Shown here piece after piece: positions 21,952 through 33,672 of a stretch of DNA of 64,000 nt (position 1 is its first letter; every line of letters begins with the position of its first letter). Source of the DNA: Fragilaria radians (taxonomy: Eukaryota > Bacillariophyta > Fragilariophyceae > Fragilariales > Fragilariaceae); contig CAAAJI010000002.1 in the NCBI GenBank assembly GCA_900642245.1, positions 132,438 to 196,437 of the forward strand, given 5' to 3'. The notes under the pieces are model-generated. The model saw only the letters and a program-made list of their open reading frames with translations. It was not told the DNA's origin and ran no database searches. The position numbers and the translations under genes were made by a program.

Positions 21952-22617
21952 TTAATTTGCGCCTTCTTCCAGCCTGTTGGACAGGCGTTTTGAAGAATTT
22001 GGGCCAGCTTGGCGTCCGTAAAGGTTGGGGCTTGTGCACTGAGGTTGGAGCATGGACATGCTTCTGGGCTTCTTAACCTTGGACATCCATTCTTTGATGT
22101 CTAAGGAGATGTCTTCTTCCACAAATAAAAGAAGGAACTGTTCAATGCAGTTTTCAAGCTCATCTTGCGTTTGATTAGTAGCGTAGTAAGCTACAATATA
22201 AAACCATTTTTTCTGTGCATGGTGTCCCATCATTGTGGGGATAATCCGAAATTGTTGTGGTCCTACATGCAAGGCCAAATTCTTTATAATGTCGTCAAAG
22301 GAGCTAAAAAACTCAAAAACATCCTCAATATCAGTTGAGTTCAATTTGCGATACTCATGAGTGATATTCTGTGAATTAGGATCGTCAGCATTGAGAGGTA
22401 TGTCAATGGAAACATACTTGTCTTTACGATGTAGAATGGCAGAGTCTTCTTTCTTTGGAAGATAGAAAATGAATATATTGGGGAACTCATGGAGATAAGG
22501 GACGTTATGTTGGATCTGACATATCAGAGACAAAACAGGTTCGAACAGGTTTGAAATACGATGAGGAGTAATATCTGTGCTGCATGGCGCTATAGCTGTA
22601 GATATAATTAGTAACAC
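21952..22617 (-). pseudogene. Retroelement gag remnant
   Basis: A 221-codon frame carries a capsid-like stretch (FRIIPTMMGHHAQKKWF) and a KEWMSKVKKPRSM motif, typical of gag of stramenopile retroelements. Just after that motif the homology moves to another frame (about 22030-21945). There an ILQNACPTGWKKAQIKANL stretch matches the usual end of this gag region. So a frameshift separates two recognisable gag pieces. No pol follows. Non-functional. Confidence 0.6.
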
Positions 22618-22776
22618 TTTCCTTATAAGCTTGATTAAACTACTTAATTCTACCGCTGAGTCAGGGCTCAGGAGCTAAGGCTAAATCTGAGTCATACCTT
22701 CTGTGGATCAAGATTCAATTGAACTAAAACTCACTAAGATTCTGACCAATACAGTAGGAGAGTTGACCCTACGGCA
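22586..22776 (-). repeat. Right copy of 190-bp direct repeat (LTR-like)
   Basis: Partner of 21004-21191, same orientation. In minus-strand reading this would be the 5' LTR, because the gag-like frame follows it. Confidence 0.8.
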
Positions 22777-24846
22777 AAGCCTGAAAGCTTTAGAGATTTT
22801 CAGCTCTGTTTTTTTTTCATTCAAATTGATAAAAAGTAGTCATTCAAAAAGAATACATTGAATAGTAATGTTGAAGAACTATTTTCTCCTATTGTTGATG
22901 ACGCTGAGGACAAGAACAAGAGGACAACAAAGAAGCAAAAAATGCTCCTGGAGAAACCCGTAACTGATGTTGAGTGCAAATCACTTAAAGGATTCAAAAT
23001 GTACACTGAATTCATCACAGCTGGTAAAATCTTGATGGAAAAATCTCTCGTTGAAAAAATATTTTAGATGAAAAACGCCCGCATTGTGCATATCATAGTT
23101 GACAGTTAATGGAATGAAGACTTTTATTGCTACTTAGCACGATAAAATCCTTTATTGATAGATTGTGATAGGACATGCTGTGACTAACAACTTTTTTAAT
23201 TTACCTGGTGCATTAAGCTTTTTTAAATGCTGAACGAATTGTTAATCATAGCATCAAATAAGAAATATACAATCTATTCATTTAATAGTGTAAATAATTT
23301 GCTGTCAAAAGGAAGTAACATATTAAAAACTTCAGGGTGTGAATTTTTGTAACTTGTTTACGCAATGGCGGTTGCCTTTTTCTAACGATTTGTACTCCTT
23401 TCCAGACCTTCTAGTCCAATTTTCGTTACTAGAGTTTGTCCTATGGCAAATAGGGAGAGCATATCAAAAGGTAAGATCAATAGAGAAATTGTGTTTTTGG
23501 ATAGCACTGTGATTCAAATTGTCAATTTCAGAGTTACTGTAGATGACCTCTGATACTGAATTTCACTATTTATTAGATATCAGCTACAAGCATTAAATGT
23601 AAAATTTAACTTTAAAACTTTGAAGTTTAATCAAATGGTACTCTGCCTCCAGAATCGTAAATGCTCAGTATATGGCAAAAATAATGTTAATTTTTGTCAA
23701 CTAGCTGTACACTTTTTCGTTTCTTGCTCATGGATTTTTTTTAATGCGGGTTAAGTCAATCAAGAGTTTCCTCTATTTGGTAGGAATATTGTCTTTGTTT
23801 TCCAGATAAATGCATCTGCTCTGATTATTGACTCTTTACTTGTTTATGTTCTTGCTGAAATTGAATGTTTAGCAGCATATTCCATTTAAAGCTAAATGTG
23901 ATGGTGCGGCTGGTAAAGTATTATTGCAATTAATGCCTCTTTTCCACCCAGCTGCCACACATGATAACAAACATTTGACCTTGACATTTTGATAAGCCCA
24001 ATGGCCGGTAGGTTGAAACAGTCAAATTCAAAAGGTGGTTTAAATTGACTGTTAACTTTGAAGTATTCCAGAAATCTCTCGTTGCTTCTTGTTGCAAAAA
24101 AATATATGTGTTTATTCATCTATTGCTTAGACTTAAGGTGCATATTCTAAATATATTGTTATCGATCGCCCAACAACATCTTCTAGTCATGCAAATTGTT
24201 GAAAAATAGACATGCTCTTATTCATCTATTGCTTAGACTAAAGGTTCATATTCTATATATGTTGATATCGATCGCCAAATAACATCCTCTAGTGATGCTG
24301 AAATCTCCGTAGATCTTTGCGAACATTCAACTAAGCAAGAATTTTATCGTGTTTATTGCTTGATTGTCAATTCGGAATAAGATATATAGCCGTGAATAAC
24401 GATCCTTTTGGTTGAAATGTCTGCAGTACAGTCTATTGCCTTAGTTGATTAGTTATCGAAATTAATTTTAACAGAAGTGCTTTTATTCCGGTATGAAATC
24501 GGAGAGCCCCAACGTGTCAAGATGATACTTGAATCAAGTTCATTAGGATTGTTCCACTTGTTGATTAAAAAGGGACTATATGTACACGCACTCATAAAAC
24601 AATAATCTAGGATTCATTTATGTTCGATTATAGCGACTACAATTCAATGGATTTGATCCTTCTCAGTTGTCGTATTCTATCTGCTTGGCTTAGAAAAGAA
24701 GGGCAAAAACGTATTGACGAAATCTCCTTTCTGATGCAACCTTTTTCTGATACTTCATACCGAGTCTGAAACTCCTTCAAATTAACTTGAGGGACATCTC
24801 CACCTGATGAGAATAAATAAAATATTTTGTTAAGAATTCAATTTGG
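22777..24846. other. Intergenic, AT-rich, one tandem repeat
   Basis: About 2 kb with no supported gene. A 69-codon frame at 22858-23067 is Lys-rich and unrecognised. A two-unit direct repeat lies at 24112-24297 (listed separately). The last part is the 3' flank of the coiled-coil gene on the minus strand. Confidence 0.5.
24112..24297. repeat. Two-copy direct repeat, about 80-bp units
   Basis: Units at about 24112-24191 and 24218-24297, both containing TTATTCATCTATTGCTTAGA, a CATATTCTA-ATAT block, ATCGATCGCC and CTAGT-ATGC, with about 10 differences. Repeat period about 106 bases. No coding sense seen. Confidence 0.8.
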
Positions 24847-26721
24847 CTAAAGGCTCCCTCCAAGAACTTTTTGCACCAAGGCCTCGGTCTCAGCAAGTGA
24901 TAGACTCAACGAAGTAGGAGTGATAGTTGTGAAATTCGATTGCTCATTCTTTGTATTGAAAGCCTCTTGCTCAGTGCCAATCTTTGCATTCTCTTCATTC
25001 TTTGTATTGCTTAAATGAGAACTTGCCGATACATCGATTGACAGAGGAGAAGTGAAATAGGAGGTGTACTCTTGTGTACTATCTGATGGCTGAACATTTT
25101 TACTGATGATTCCGCGCGATATTGGATTTCTATTCGACATCACAGCGAGATGCCGGCTGTTGGTGATGACCTCATTGCAGCCTTTTTGAATGGCTTCAAG
25201 CAATAACACTTTTTCGTGTTCGACAGTAAGTCTCAACGCCTCTACTTCTTGTCGATGCTGCTTCATCAAAGTATTTCTGTCATTTTGATACTCATTGGAA
25301 AGTTCCTCAAGTCTATTTTCAAGGGCAATCCGACGTTGATGCTCCTGTTCGAGTTGTTGCGTGGAAGCTGTTACCTGAGCCAAGCTTGTCTCAAGTGCAT
25401 TCGTTGTGCTCGCTATTTTACGATCTCTTTCCTCACGAATTTTTGTTAGCTCTTGTCTGTGCTTTCTTTCCATTTCTTCAATCCGCTTCTGATTTTCTGC
25501 TGTAAGAGATCTACGGAGTTGTTGTAATCTTGTCATCAGCTCTTCCGAGCTCTGGTCTTCAACTTCTTTTAACCGATTTGAATGGCGAAACTCCAAATCT
25601 CTGATATTTTCCTCATGCTCATTAACAAGTCTTGCAACTTCGTCTTGATGCTGTCGAATTAATATAGTTCGCTCTGTGGCATCTCTGGCATTGCTTAATC
25701 GCTCCGAGATGGAGTTGGCATCCAACCCTAGCACTGCAGATGTAGTTTGCACAGCTACCGAGTTATAAACTTTAGACTCTGTTTGAACTGAAATGTCTTT
25801 GCAAGATGCAATTTTTGAAAGCCTCTCCCTAAGCTTTGTATTTTCCTCTGATAGTGATTGACACTCAGTCGCTTTCTCATCTAGTGCTACAAGGGATCGT
25901 TCTGACTGATTTAACAATCTTCGATTCTCGGCCTCAAGAACATGTGCCCTTTCCACAAATACTTTGCTCGTTTCTATGGATGAGGAATCCGAAAGTTTGG
26001 ACTCAAGTTGACCGCACCTTGATTTGGCACGTTCCAAGGACTCTTGGAAGACCAAACATCTTGAGTTGACAGCTTCAAGTTCTCCTTGGCAACGTTTCAA
26101 TTCGTCTCTTATCCTTTCTTCATTATTTTGCGATTCCTTGAGGACAATGCTGATATTATTAGAATGCTTTCGCTCTTCTTCAAATTTCGTATTCAAAATT
26201 TTGTTCTCTTCAGTGAGACGAGTATTGCTGGCAGACAAAACTTCGATTGTTTTGTGTAGCTTTGAAAGTTCATCTAATTCATCCCGGTTCTGTGAAACAA
26301 CCCCAGATCTCCTAGGCATTGTATCACCTAGATGTGTTTGAAGCTGTTCAACATGCTCATCCCATTTTACTTCCCGAGCTAAGTGGTCTGCTTCACGCTT
26401 GTCTCCAAAGGATCTGTTCCTTGTAGACATCGGACGGTTTTGATTTAAAGGAACTAGCGGTGACTGTGCTTGCAAATGATGAGAGAGAACATTCTTGGGA
26501 ACAGAACTTAGTAAAGAGTTACGAACGCGAAGTTCCAATGAAGGGTCGGAAGAAAATGTGTTATCATCCACAGGTGCTGTCCAGTTCATTTGTACCCTTT
26601 CATGCTCCGAAGCAAAAGAAGCTTGATCATGATCCCAGACTTCATAATCAGTTAAGGAAGTCATTTTTGGGGGTGGAGACCTAGCTGGTTCCGGCGATAA
26701 ATCATGGTTCCAAGGATCCAT
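24847..26721 (-). CDS. Coiled-coil protein, unknown function
   Basis: A single-exon frame; the ATG at 26721 (MDPWNHDL) gives 624 residues, as the frame upstream has only a TTG. The first 130 residues are disordered, with Ser, Pro and Asp (EPARSPPPKMTSLTDYEVWD). From about residue 150 to 520 the protein is almost wholly coiled coil, with long Glu/Arg/Gln runs such as LEQEHQRRIALENRLEELSN and a conserved-looking end HEKVLLLEAIQKGCNEVI. The C-terminal 100 residues are Ser/Thr/Asn rich. No catalytic or membrane segment is visible. Centrosome, spindle or cytoskeletal scaffold roles are possible but unsupported. Confidence 0.75.
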   Translation of the reverse strand: MDPWNHDLSPEPARSPPPKMTSLTDYEVWDHDQASFASEHERVQMNWTAPVDDNTFSSDPSLELRVRNSLLSSVPKNVLSHHLQAQSPLVPLNQNRPMSTRNRSFGDKREADHLAREVKWDEHVEQLQTHLGDTMPRRSGVVSQNRDELDELSKLHKTIEVLSASNTRLTEENKILNTKFEEERKHSNNISIVLKESQNNEERIRDELKRCQGELEAVNSRCLVFQESLERAKSRCGQLESKLSDSSSIETSKVFVERAHVLEAENRRLLNQSERSLVALDEKATECQSLSEENTKLRERLSKIASCKDISVQTESKVYNSVAVQTTSAVLGLDANSISERLSNARDATERTILIRQHQDEVARLVNEHEENIRDLEFRHSNRLKEVEDQSSEELMTRLQQLRRSLTAENQKRIEEMERKHRQELTKIREERDRKIASTTNALETSLAQVTASTQQLEQEHQRRIALENRLEELSNEYQNDRNTLMKQHRQEVEALRLTVEHEKVLLLEAIQKGCNEVITNSRHLAVMSNRNPISRGIISKNVQPSDSTQEYTSYFTSPLSIDVSASSHLSNTKNEENAKIGTEQEAFNTKNEQSNFTTITPTSLSLSLAETEALVQKVLGGSL

Positions 26722-27920
26722 GATGTCATGAAAGTTATCTGATTTCTTGATTGTATTGTGGTTCAAAAAATTTCGGCGGGAGGGTGAGCCCGGCGTAAAA
26801 CTTGAAATTTAAATTATTATGAATTTTCAACTTTTGTTTACTTGTATGTTTTCTTTACAGTAAAATTAATGAGAAAATGTTTCCCATTCCCACCTAAATC
26901 ATTGGTATAACATGCTTTCACACATTCTAGTTACACAAGATTTTGATAAGCATATCTACAAGTAATTCAGCTAGTTTTATACGAATCTCTGATTAAAGTC
27001 AAATGCGTTGCTGTGTGGGTAACATCAAGATTATCTTCCTAAAGTCTACACTAAAGCAAAAAGACATCAAGCTAGTCACCTTGAATAGGATACTTTTGAA
27101 AATTATCAAGATAATTTGAAATTCCTCTGACCAGGAACATCCTGATATGAAACAACATGTAACGCAAGAAGTCAATGCAATTACATACTATGTGTAAGTC
27201 ACACTTCATGTTGCTCTTTTAGTCTGTCAAACAGTAATTGACTATGGCATTGTAAGTTGTTTTGTCTATAGCATCTTTGACTTCAATGTGCCCTAGATAA
27301 CCCATGGTTAAACTTCTGTTCACTCTACTAAGAAATATGCAATCGACTGCAAACAGCAGTTGCCAAATATAATTCCGCAAAGGGATATTTGTTTTCCAAA
27401 AACAAATTACAATACTCTATTTAATCAGATTACAGCAAGGGATTAGGATGTAATGTAATCATCTTATCCCAAAGAATTGACTAAGCAACACGTAAATGCT
27501 TTAACCGAAAAAGGAGAATCACTGTGAATGAATGATCAAGATACACAAGACAGAATTCCAAGGTAGAGAAAAATGAGTATGAGAAAGAGAACGTCGATAT
27601 TTCATTATTCTAAATTGGGGTTCACCTGGTTATGAACTGCCATGAATCATTCAAACTTGAAAATGCATAAACTGGTTAAGGGCTTCCATAGGTCACAGTC
27701 TCTTCAGTCACTATCTTTATACACGCAGCATTTGAACATGGCATGCTTTGAATAAGGAGATAAATGGATAATTTTAGAGTAAAGCCATCCCTAGTTTGCA
27801 TTTTAAGAAAAGTTTGAAGAGTCAGTTAATTTAAGCCGAATCGTGTATGTTCCCCATCTCCAGTATCCTTATGTCGAAAATCGGAACAAAAATTGAACAA
27901 AAAACTTTGGCATCACTGTT
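26722..27920. other. Intergenic, divergent promoter region
   Basis: About 1.2 kb between the coiled-coil gene (-) and topoisomerase III (+). AT-rich, no repeats or supported frames seen. Must contain both promoters. Confidence 0.5.
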
Positions 27921-30883
27921 ATGGCTCCCCCTGTCACAGTTCTCAATGTGGCTGAAAAACCATCAGTTGCAAGAGCTTTGGCATCAGTGTTCAGTCGCAT
28001 GCCTGGTGCACAAGATCGTCAAATGACTCGAGACGTCCACCAAATATTCCTACAAGAAAATGTCTGCTTTCCTCTTGTATTCCAACAAGGGCGCGGACAG
28101 ATTATGGAGGGAAGCACTCCGCATACTATGATTACCACATCCGTGCGGGGTCATTTAGCTTCACATGACTTCGATGCCAGTTATGGATGGAATAAATGTC
28201 GGCATGGTGAACTATTCCACGCACCAATTCGAACGTTTTACGACGACGACATGCAGCCCCTGGAAAAGATGTTGCGTCAGCAAGCACGACGAGCGCAAGC
28301 TTTAATTCTTTGGCTTGATTGTGATCGTGAAGGTGAAGCTATCGGCGAGGAAGTCCAAACTGTTTGCTTGCAATCCAATGCTCGCCTCAAGGTCTTTCGA
28401 GCACGCTTTAGTACAGTTATGCCTCAGGAAATTCAACGAGCGCTAAGAAGCCTTGGGACACTCAATATGAATTTCGTACAGGCAGTACAAGCTAGGACTT
28501 TAATAGACTTACGAGTTGGAGCAGCTTTCACAAGATTCCAAACGATGCGATTGCAACAAAAGTTTAACATTGAGGGTGTAGTGTCTTATGGACCATGTCA
28601 GTTTCCAACTCTAGGATTTGTTGTTGAAAGATGGGCTAAGATCGAGACCTTCATTCCAGAGGATTTTTGGTATCTTCAATTGACGATTCGAGTGCCTATC
28701 GTGGAGGATAATTTAGACTCAAATTCACTTCCTAGCAATGATTCGTCTGTACGCCCAATCCATTTTACTTGGAAGCGAAATAGACTATACGATAGGGCGG
28801 TTACTATTGCTCTCTATGAATCATGTCTCGAAGCTGGTACAGCAATCGTTATACATCTTCAGGGTAATCCTAAACATAAGTGGCGCCCTGTACCCTTGTC
28901 CACGGTTGAATTACAAAAACGGGCTTCCAAGTACTTAAGGTTAGGAAGTGAGCAAACAATGACAGCAGCAGATTCACTCTATCAAAATGGATTCATAAGT
29001 TATCCACGAACGGAAACTGAAAAATTTCGTGATGAGTTTTCACATCATCAGCTTCTGCAGGACATCGCCAGTTTAGGAGAGCAATGTCGGGACTTTTCAT
29101 CGTAAGTTTTGTTGTTTGTTCTCCATAGCCTTTCTTTAAATTTCTCATTGAGGTGAAATTCAGATATGCTACGCATCTTCTGAGCAACAATGCTTATCAG
29201 CGCCCTCGAAATGGTCAAAACGATGATCAAGCCCATCCTCCAATTACGCCTTGTAAAGCAGTAGATCCGAATTCTATTGAAAATGCAATTGAGAGAAGTA
29301 TTTACATTCTCGTTGTCAAGCATTATCTTGCATGTTGCTCTAAGGATGCTGTAGGGAAAGAAACTACTTTGACGGTACAAATGGGATCAGAAGAATTTTT
29401 TGCAAAGGGTTTGATGATTCTAGAAAAAAATTGGTTGGAAATTTATGCTCCATGGGAGCGATGGTCTACTGGACAAGGCCAGCTACCTCCTCTAGAGGTA
29501 GGCAGTCGAATCACGCCGTCGGCCTTTATGCTTCAAGATGGTCGTACAGTTCCTCCTCGACTCCTAACTGAGGCTGAGTTAATTGCCCTAATGGATCGCA
29601 ACGGCATTGGCACTGATGCCACAATTGCTACACATATCCAAACCATCCAGGATCGCGGTTACGCAACAAAGAATGCGCAGCAAGAGTTTTCACCGACAAA
29701 ATTGGGGATAGCACTGGTTGAGGGTTATAATAGTATGGGATATCAATTGAATAAGCCCGATCTACGAAGGGAAATGGAACGAGAATGCAATCTGGTTGCA
29801 AGTGGCCAAAAAACGATGGAGAGCATTATGGGTCCTATTATTTCCAAAATGAAAGAATGCTTTGAGCACGCCTCAGCCGAAGCACATAAATTGGACGCTG
29901 CTGTAGGTCGGCATTTTTCTTCCTTAGGACAAGTTAACGCTGTGATTTTGAAATCACGCCTCAGTGAATGTGGTATATGCCAGAACTTTATGGCCCTAAA
30001 AGAAGTACAACCACAGCAAACAGGAACTGTTAACCAGAAGCGAAAAATTCTTTATTGTGAAGTTTGTAGTCTTGGATTACCACTACCAAAAGCTAACGAA
30101 ATAAATCCGGCAACAGAGCTTGAAAATGGTCAAGGTCCTGCGATAAAATGTCCCATTTGTCAATATCAGGTACTTCGAGTAATGGCCTCCACAGGAAGTA
30201 CCTACTCTGTTTGCCCAAAGTGTTACTCAGATCCACCAGAAGATCATGGGGGTGATCCCACCGCAGGAGAAACATTCCCCTGTTTCAAATGTCGTCACCC
30301 TACTTGTTCATTAGCCCAGGGTACACAAGGAGGAGATATTTCCCTGTTTGGATGTCCGTTTTGTATATTAGGAAAGATAACTCTCCGTAAGACAACCCGC
30401 GGCTCGTTTGCACTTTCATGCAACAATTACATTGGTGGTGATAGATGTACATACTCTATATGGTTGCCAAATGAAGCCAGGATTGTGAGTGTTCCCGAAG
30501 GAGAAAACAAGTTATGTCGGAGATGTTCCATTGGCGGTAGGGAAGTCCACCTTTTACACTTTAAATGGAAACCTGGAAGTGTGCCATTGCACATGGGCCA
30601 TGAATTCCAAGGGTGCATCTTATGTGATTCGGACTTTCGACGAGACATGAACATTCGCCTTCCTCAAGCAAACCAAGTTATGATCCCGCCGCAACGAAGA
30701 GTCGTGGATCGCAATCCAAATTCGGGGAGAGAACACGGACGTGGTAGAGGTGGCGGTCGCGATAGAAGAATAAGAGGAACGTCAACCACAAGTGGCAGAG
30801 GTAATAACGTGGGACTTAACATAGTTTGCTTTCGTTGTAACCAACCTGGTCACTTCGCAAATTCATGTCCACAGGGACAGTGA
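27921..30883 (+). CDS. TOP3A: DNA topoisomerase III (alpha type)
   Basis: Exons 27921-29101 and 29164-30883 join across a 62-nt intron (GTAAGT donor, ATTCAG acceptor), giving 966 residues. This type IA topoisomerase cuts single strands and, with a RecQ helicase and RMI1, dissolves double Holliday junctions. The TOPRIM domain starts LNVAEKPSVARALA near residue 10 and has the metal motif LDCDREGEAIGEE near 130-142. The active-site region is GFISYPRTETEKF near residue 355-365, where the Tyr attacks DNA. The junction residues YATHLLSNNAYQRPRNG lead into the DQAHPPITP motif. The C-terminal third carries several Cys pairs (CGICQNF, CPICQYQ, CPFCILG, CRRCSIG) and an RG-rich linker. It ends in a CCHC knuckle, CFRCNQPGHFANSC. 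The zinc-rich tail favours the alpha over the beta type. Confidence 0.94.
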
Positions 30884-31500
30884 GTAATGGTCATGCATAT
30901 CCCATCAGATATATTGGGATAGCTGATAATTTTTGGCTACTTTTCTCCCGATTCAATACATGCCTGAATTTGATTTTTGAATTTGTGATTTCATTATGTC
31001 TGCACAAGTCAAGATTCATTAAAGGAACTCATTCAAGCTTTCAGTAGTCAGATAGTAATGGAGAGCCAAAAATAATTTGTTTCTGAAGATCATATTCTTA
31101 CAGGCACCAAACTCCAATTAATCTTAGTTTAATTGGTAGATGATAATCACAGCACTTTTTCAAGGAGAATTAACAGATTGACCAGTTGGAGTTGTGAAAA
31201 ATTAAAGCGCTATAATAGACTAGTTGCATAGTGTATGTCTGGATTAATCTCTAGAATTTAATATTCTGACTAGATAACAATTCGTATTCACATATAAAAC
31301 TGAATGTGTATTCTTCTGTACATTTCAACGTTGAACCCAAGTATTGCGGAATTTCTTAACATGGCTTGTAACCTGTGATATATTCTGATGAGTCAGATTG
31401 CAAGAGCTATGTTCCCTTACAGAGTTGCATAATCTTTGAATTTTACCACACCAATGAGCTGATAGGCTTAGTGTATTGGGTGCAGGGCATGAAAAAAATG
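30884..31500. other. 3' flank of topoisomerase III, nothing recognised
   Basis: AT-rich sequence between the topoisomerase stop and the first copia-like fragments. It includes one copy (about 31376-31418) of a short repeat that recurs near 33631-33672. Confidence 0.4.
31376..31418. repeat. Short direct repeat, left copy
   Basis: GATATATTCTGATGAGTCAGATTGCAA followed by an A-CTATGTTC block; the same sequence occurs near 33631-33672 in the same orientation. The pair brackets the copia pol fragments and may be remains of LTRs or of a second element. Confidence 0.6.
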
Positions 31501-31534
31501 AGCGTGGAACCTGAAGGCCAAGATTGAACCTCAA

Positions 31535-33420
31535 TTGCTATTCAGCTTGCAATTGATAACACTGACATCCACAAGAGCTTGTCTGACATCATGGACGCAT
31601 CAAGTAAGGCAGCAGATCCAGGGAAGCTGTGTAACCATACACACTGATACACTTGGAGTTGTGGTTTTGGAAACTATCTCAGTACCATATCTTGAAGCAC
31701 AGGTATTACCCTCTACAATGTGGTGTGTAAATTTGAATGAACCCGTAGATTTGACTGACAATGATGATAACTTGTGGGCAGAGCATCATTACAGGGTACT
31801 GTATTTGTGGTAAAATGTTGTCAAGTCCATCAATTATTGAGTGGTAAAATATAGGGTGAACAAGTTGAAGAGTGCATTTGTCATAATAAGGATAAACAGA
31901 ATGGCTGTGTGGATTTTTTCATTATGCTTGTCCATTTTAAAGGAGAAGGTGACATTTCACGCCTAATCACTCATGAGGAAATTTATAAATTTTGCAAGCA
32001 GGACCGCTACGTGAAAGTCTCAACATTCTTGGGCTGCATGCAAGTTATGTTTCAGAAATACAACCAAGAGAATGAGGAATATTTACTAGTCAGCTAAAAC
32101 AATTCCTATTAGATAGAATCCAGGCACCAAACCTTCAAGCAGCAATCACCAGTCTGCAATTCCAGCATACAATGGGAAAGTTAACTTACGCGTGTATTAA
32201 GAATTTGCCAGATCTTGTGATTACATGCAGAATAAGGGCAGGAAGGAGGAGTTAAATCTTGCCGCCAAATTATGATGACATCCCCAAGTAATTGGAATCC
32301 ATCAACAATTACTCTCGGTCAAATGATTTCTGGAGAAGTCTATCAAGACATTACTAACTGACAGGTAGCTACAAGCTTGCAAGTAGAGAGAATTTCATTG
32401 ATTTGGATTCTTTTTATATGTCGTGCATTTCTTCAGTGTTATGTGTGCTGAGTTCACACAGCAAGCAAAACAGTACCCAATGGTGGGAAGCAATCATGAC
32501 AGAGATGGCAAATATTCGAGTTGCATTTCAAGTCTTTGAAGAAGAAAGAAAGCAGCTACCATCTGGCTATCAAGAAATTAAATGTCATATGGTTTTTGGC
32601 TGTCAAACTAGGCTAGAATTCCAGGAGGAAGGCAAAATACGTTGCAGGGGTCAAGTCTCTGATCCATCCTCATCTATCACCAATTCTTCAGTGTTGTCAA
32701 GGGAGTCGGGTTCCCAACGCAGTACTGATTGCAGCTTTGAATGACCTTGAAGTATTTTCAGCCGAATTCAAAAATCGCGCCTATACGCTAAATGTCGAGA
32801 GAAGGTATGGACTAGAACTGGACCTGAATTTAAATCAGAAAAGGGATCAGTTATGACTATAGTTTGTGCACTGTATAGATTGGAATCCAGTGGTGCAGCG
32901 TTCCGGTCTCTACTAGCAAACAAACTCAATGATGAGAAGATGACTCTCCCACAAAAAAGGGAAATGGTATATATTCATTATTTTGTTAATGCAGACCATG
33001 TCAGTAACAATATAGCAAGAAGATCCCAGACAGGTATATTTATTAAATCTGAGCAGAGCATCAATTGAGTGATGTAGCAAGCAAAAAGCATTTGGAAGCA
33101 AATACATTGCTGAGATGCTGCAAGCTTTGTGCTATAAGCTACAATGATTTGGTGTACCCATAGATTGATCAGTGAATGTCTGTGGTGATAATGTGCCTGT
33201 CAGTATTTCAAGTCAGAAAGTAGAAGCAAGTTTATCAGGGAAAAACAATAGCAATGTTTGCCATAAAACCAGAGAGGCAGCTCCATCTGGAATGATCATG
33301 GTTGCTGAACACTTTCCTGAATTTAGCAGATGCACTAACCAAGCCATTACCAAAAGCAAAACGTGATGCTGTGATTGATCTTTTATGTATTGACAAGTAT
33401 GCATCTTTTACCTGATCTGG
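31535..33420 (+). mobile_element. Degenerate Ty1/copia pol remnant
   Basis: Clear but broken copia reverse transcriptase and RNase H. At about 32470-32700 one frame reads WWEAIMTEMANIRVAFQVFE, then GYQEIKCHMVFG, the usual start of copia RT. A stop and frame change follow, then ALYRLESSGAAFRSLLANKL at about 32868-32930. The sequence then jumps, by an apparent deletion, to RRSQTGIFI near 33018, part of the RNase H region. The end ADALTKPLPKAKRDAVIDLL lies near 33327-33385 in another frame. The YVDD catalytic segment is missing with the deleted part. Dead copy. Material from 31535 to 32400 is weaker and placed by position. Confidence 0.75.
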
Positions 33421-33630
33421 ATTTTGGATGATTAATAATGATTCAAGTTACCTCCCATGATGCAATAGGTGAACAAGAAATAGCAATTTGCTATGCAGTT
33501 GGCTTTTCTTAATTTCATCTTTTAATGTTCTTTAATGAATGTGTGAAACGTGATAACAAAGGAATAACACCTCGACGTGACAAAGTAGAATCAAAGGCTT
33601 GACGGCTGATACCCTGGCTCATAACTTCGG

Positions 33631-33672
33631 ATATATTCTGATGAGTCAGATTGCAATAAACTATGTTCTTTT
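33631..33672. repeat. Short direct repeat, right copy
   Basis: Partner of 31376-31418 with the shared core ATATTCTGATGAGTCAGATT. On the minus strand both copies read NLTHQNIS in an open frame. Confidence 0.6.

Larger units (their letters stand above)
21004..22776 (-). mobile_element. Internally deleted LTR retroelement with gag remnant
   Basis: Two direct repeats of about 190 bases (21004-21191 and 22586-22776) flank a 1.4-kb middle. Read on the minus strand each repeat begins TGCCGTA-GGTCAACTCTCC, a TG start as in LTRs. The middle holds one gag-like frame on the minus strand starting inside or next to the right repeat. No pol sequence was seen. The two repeats differ at many sites, so the insertion is old. 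No target duplication was found. Confidence 0.6.

Noticed and set aside
22858..23067. Lys-rich 69-codon frame
   Set aside because: No recognised domain, no clear promoter or splice context; likely chance.
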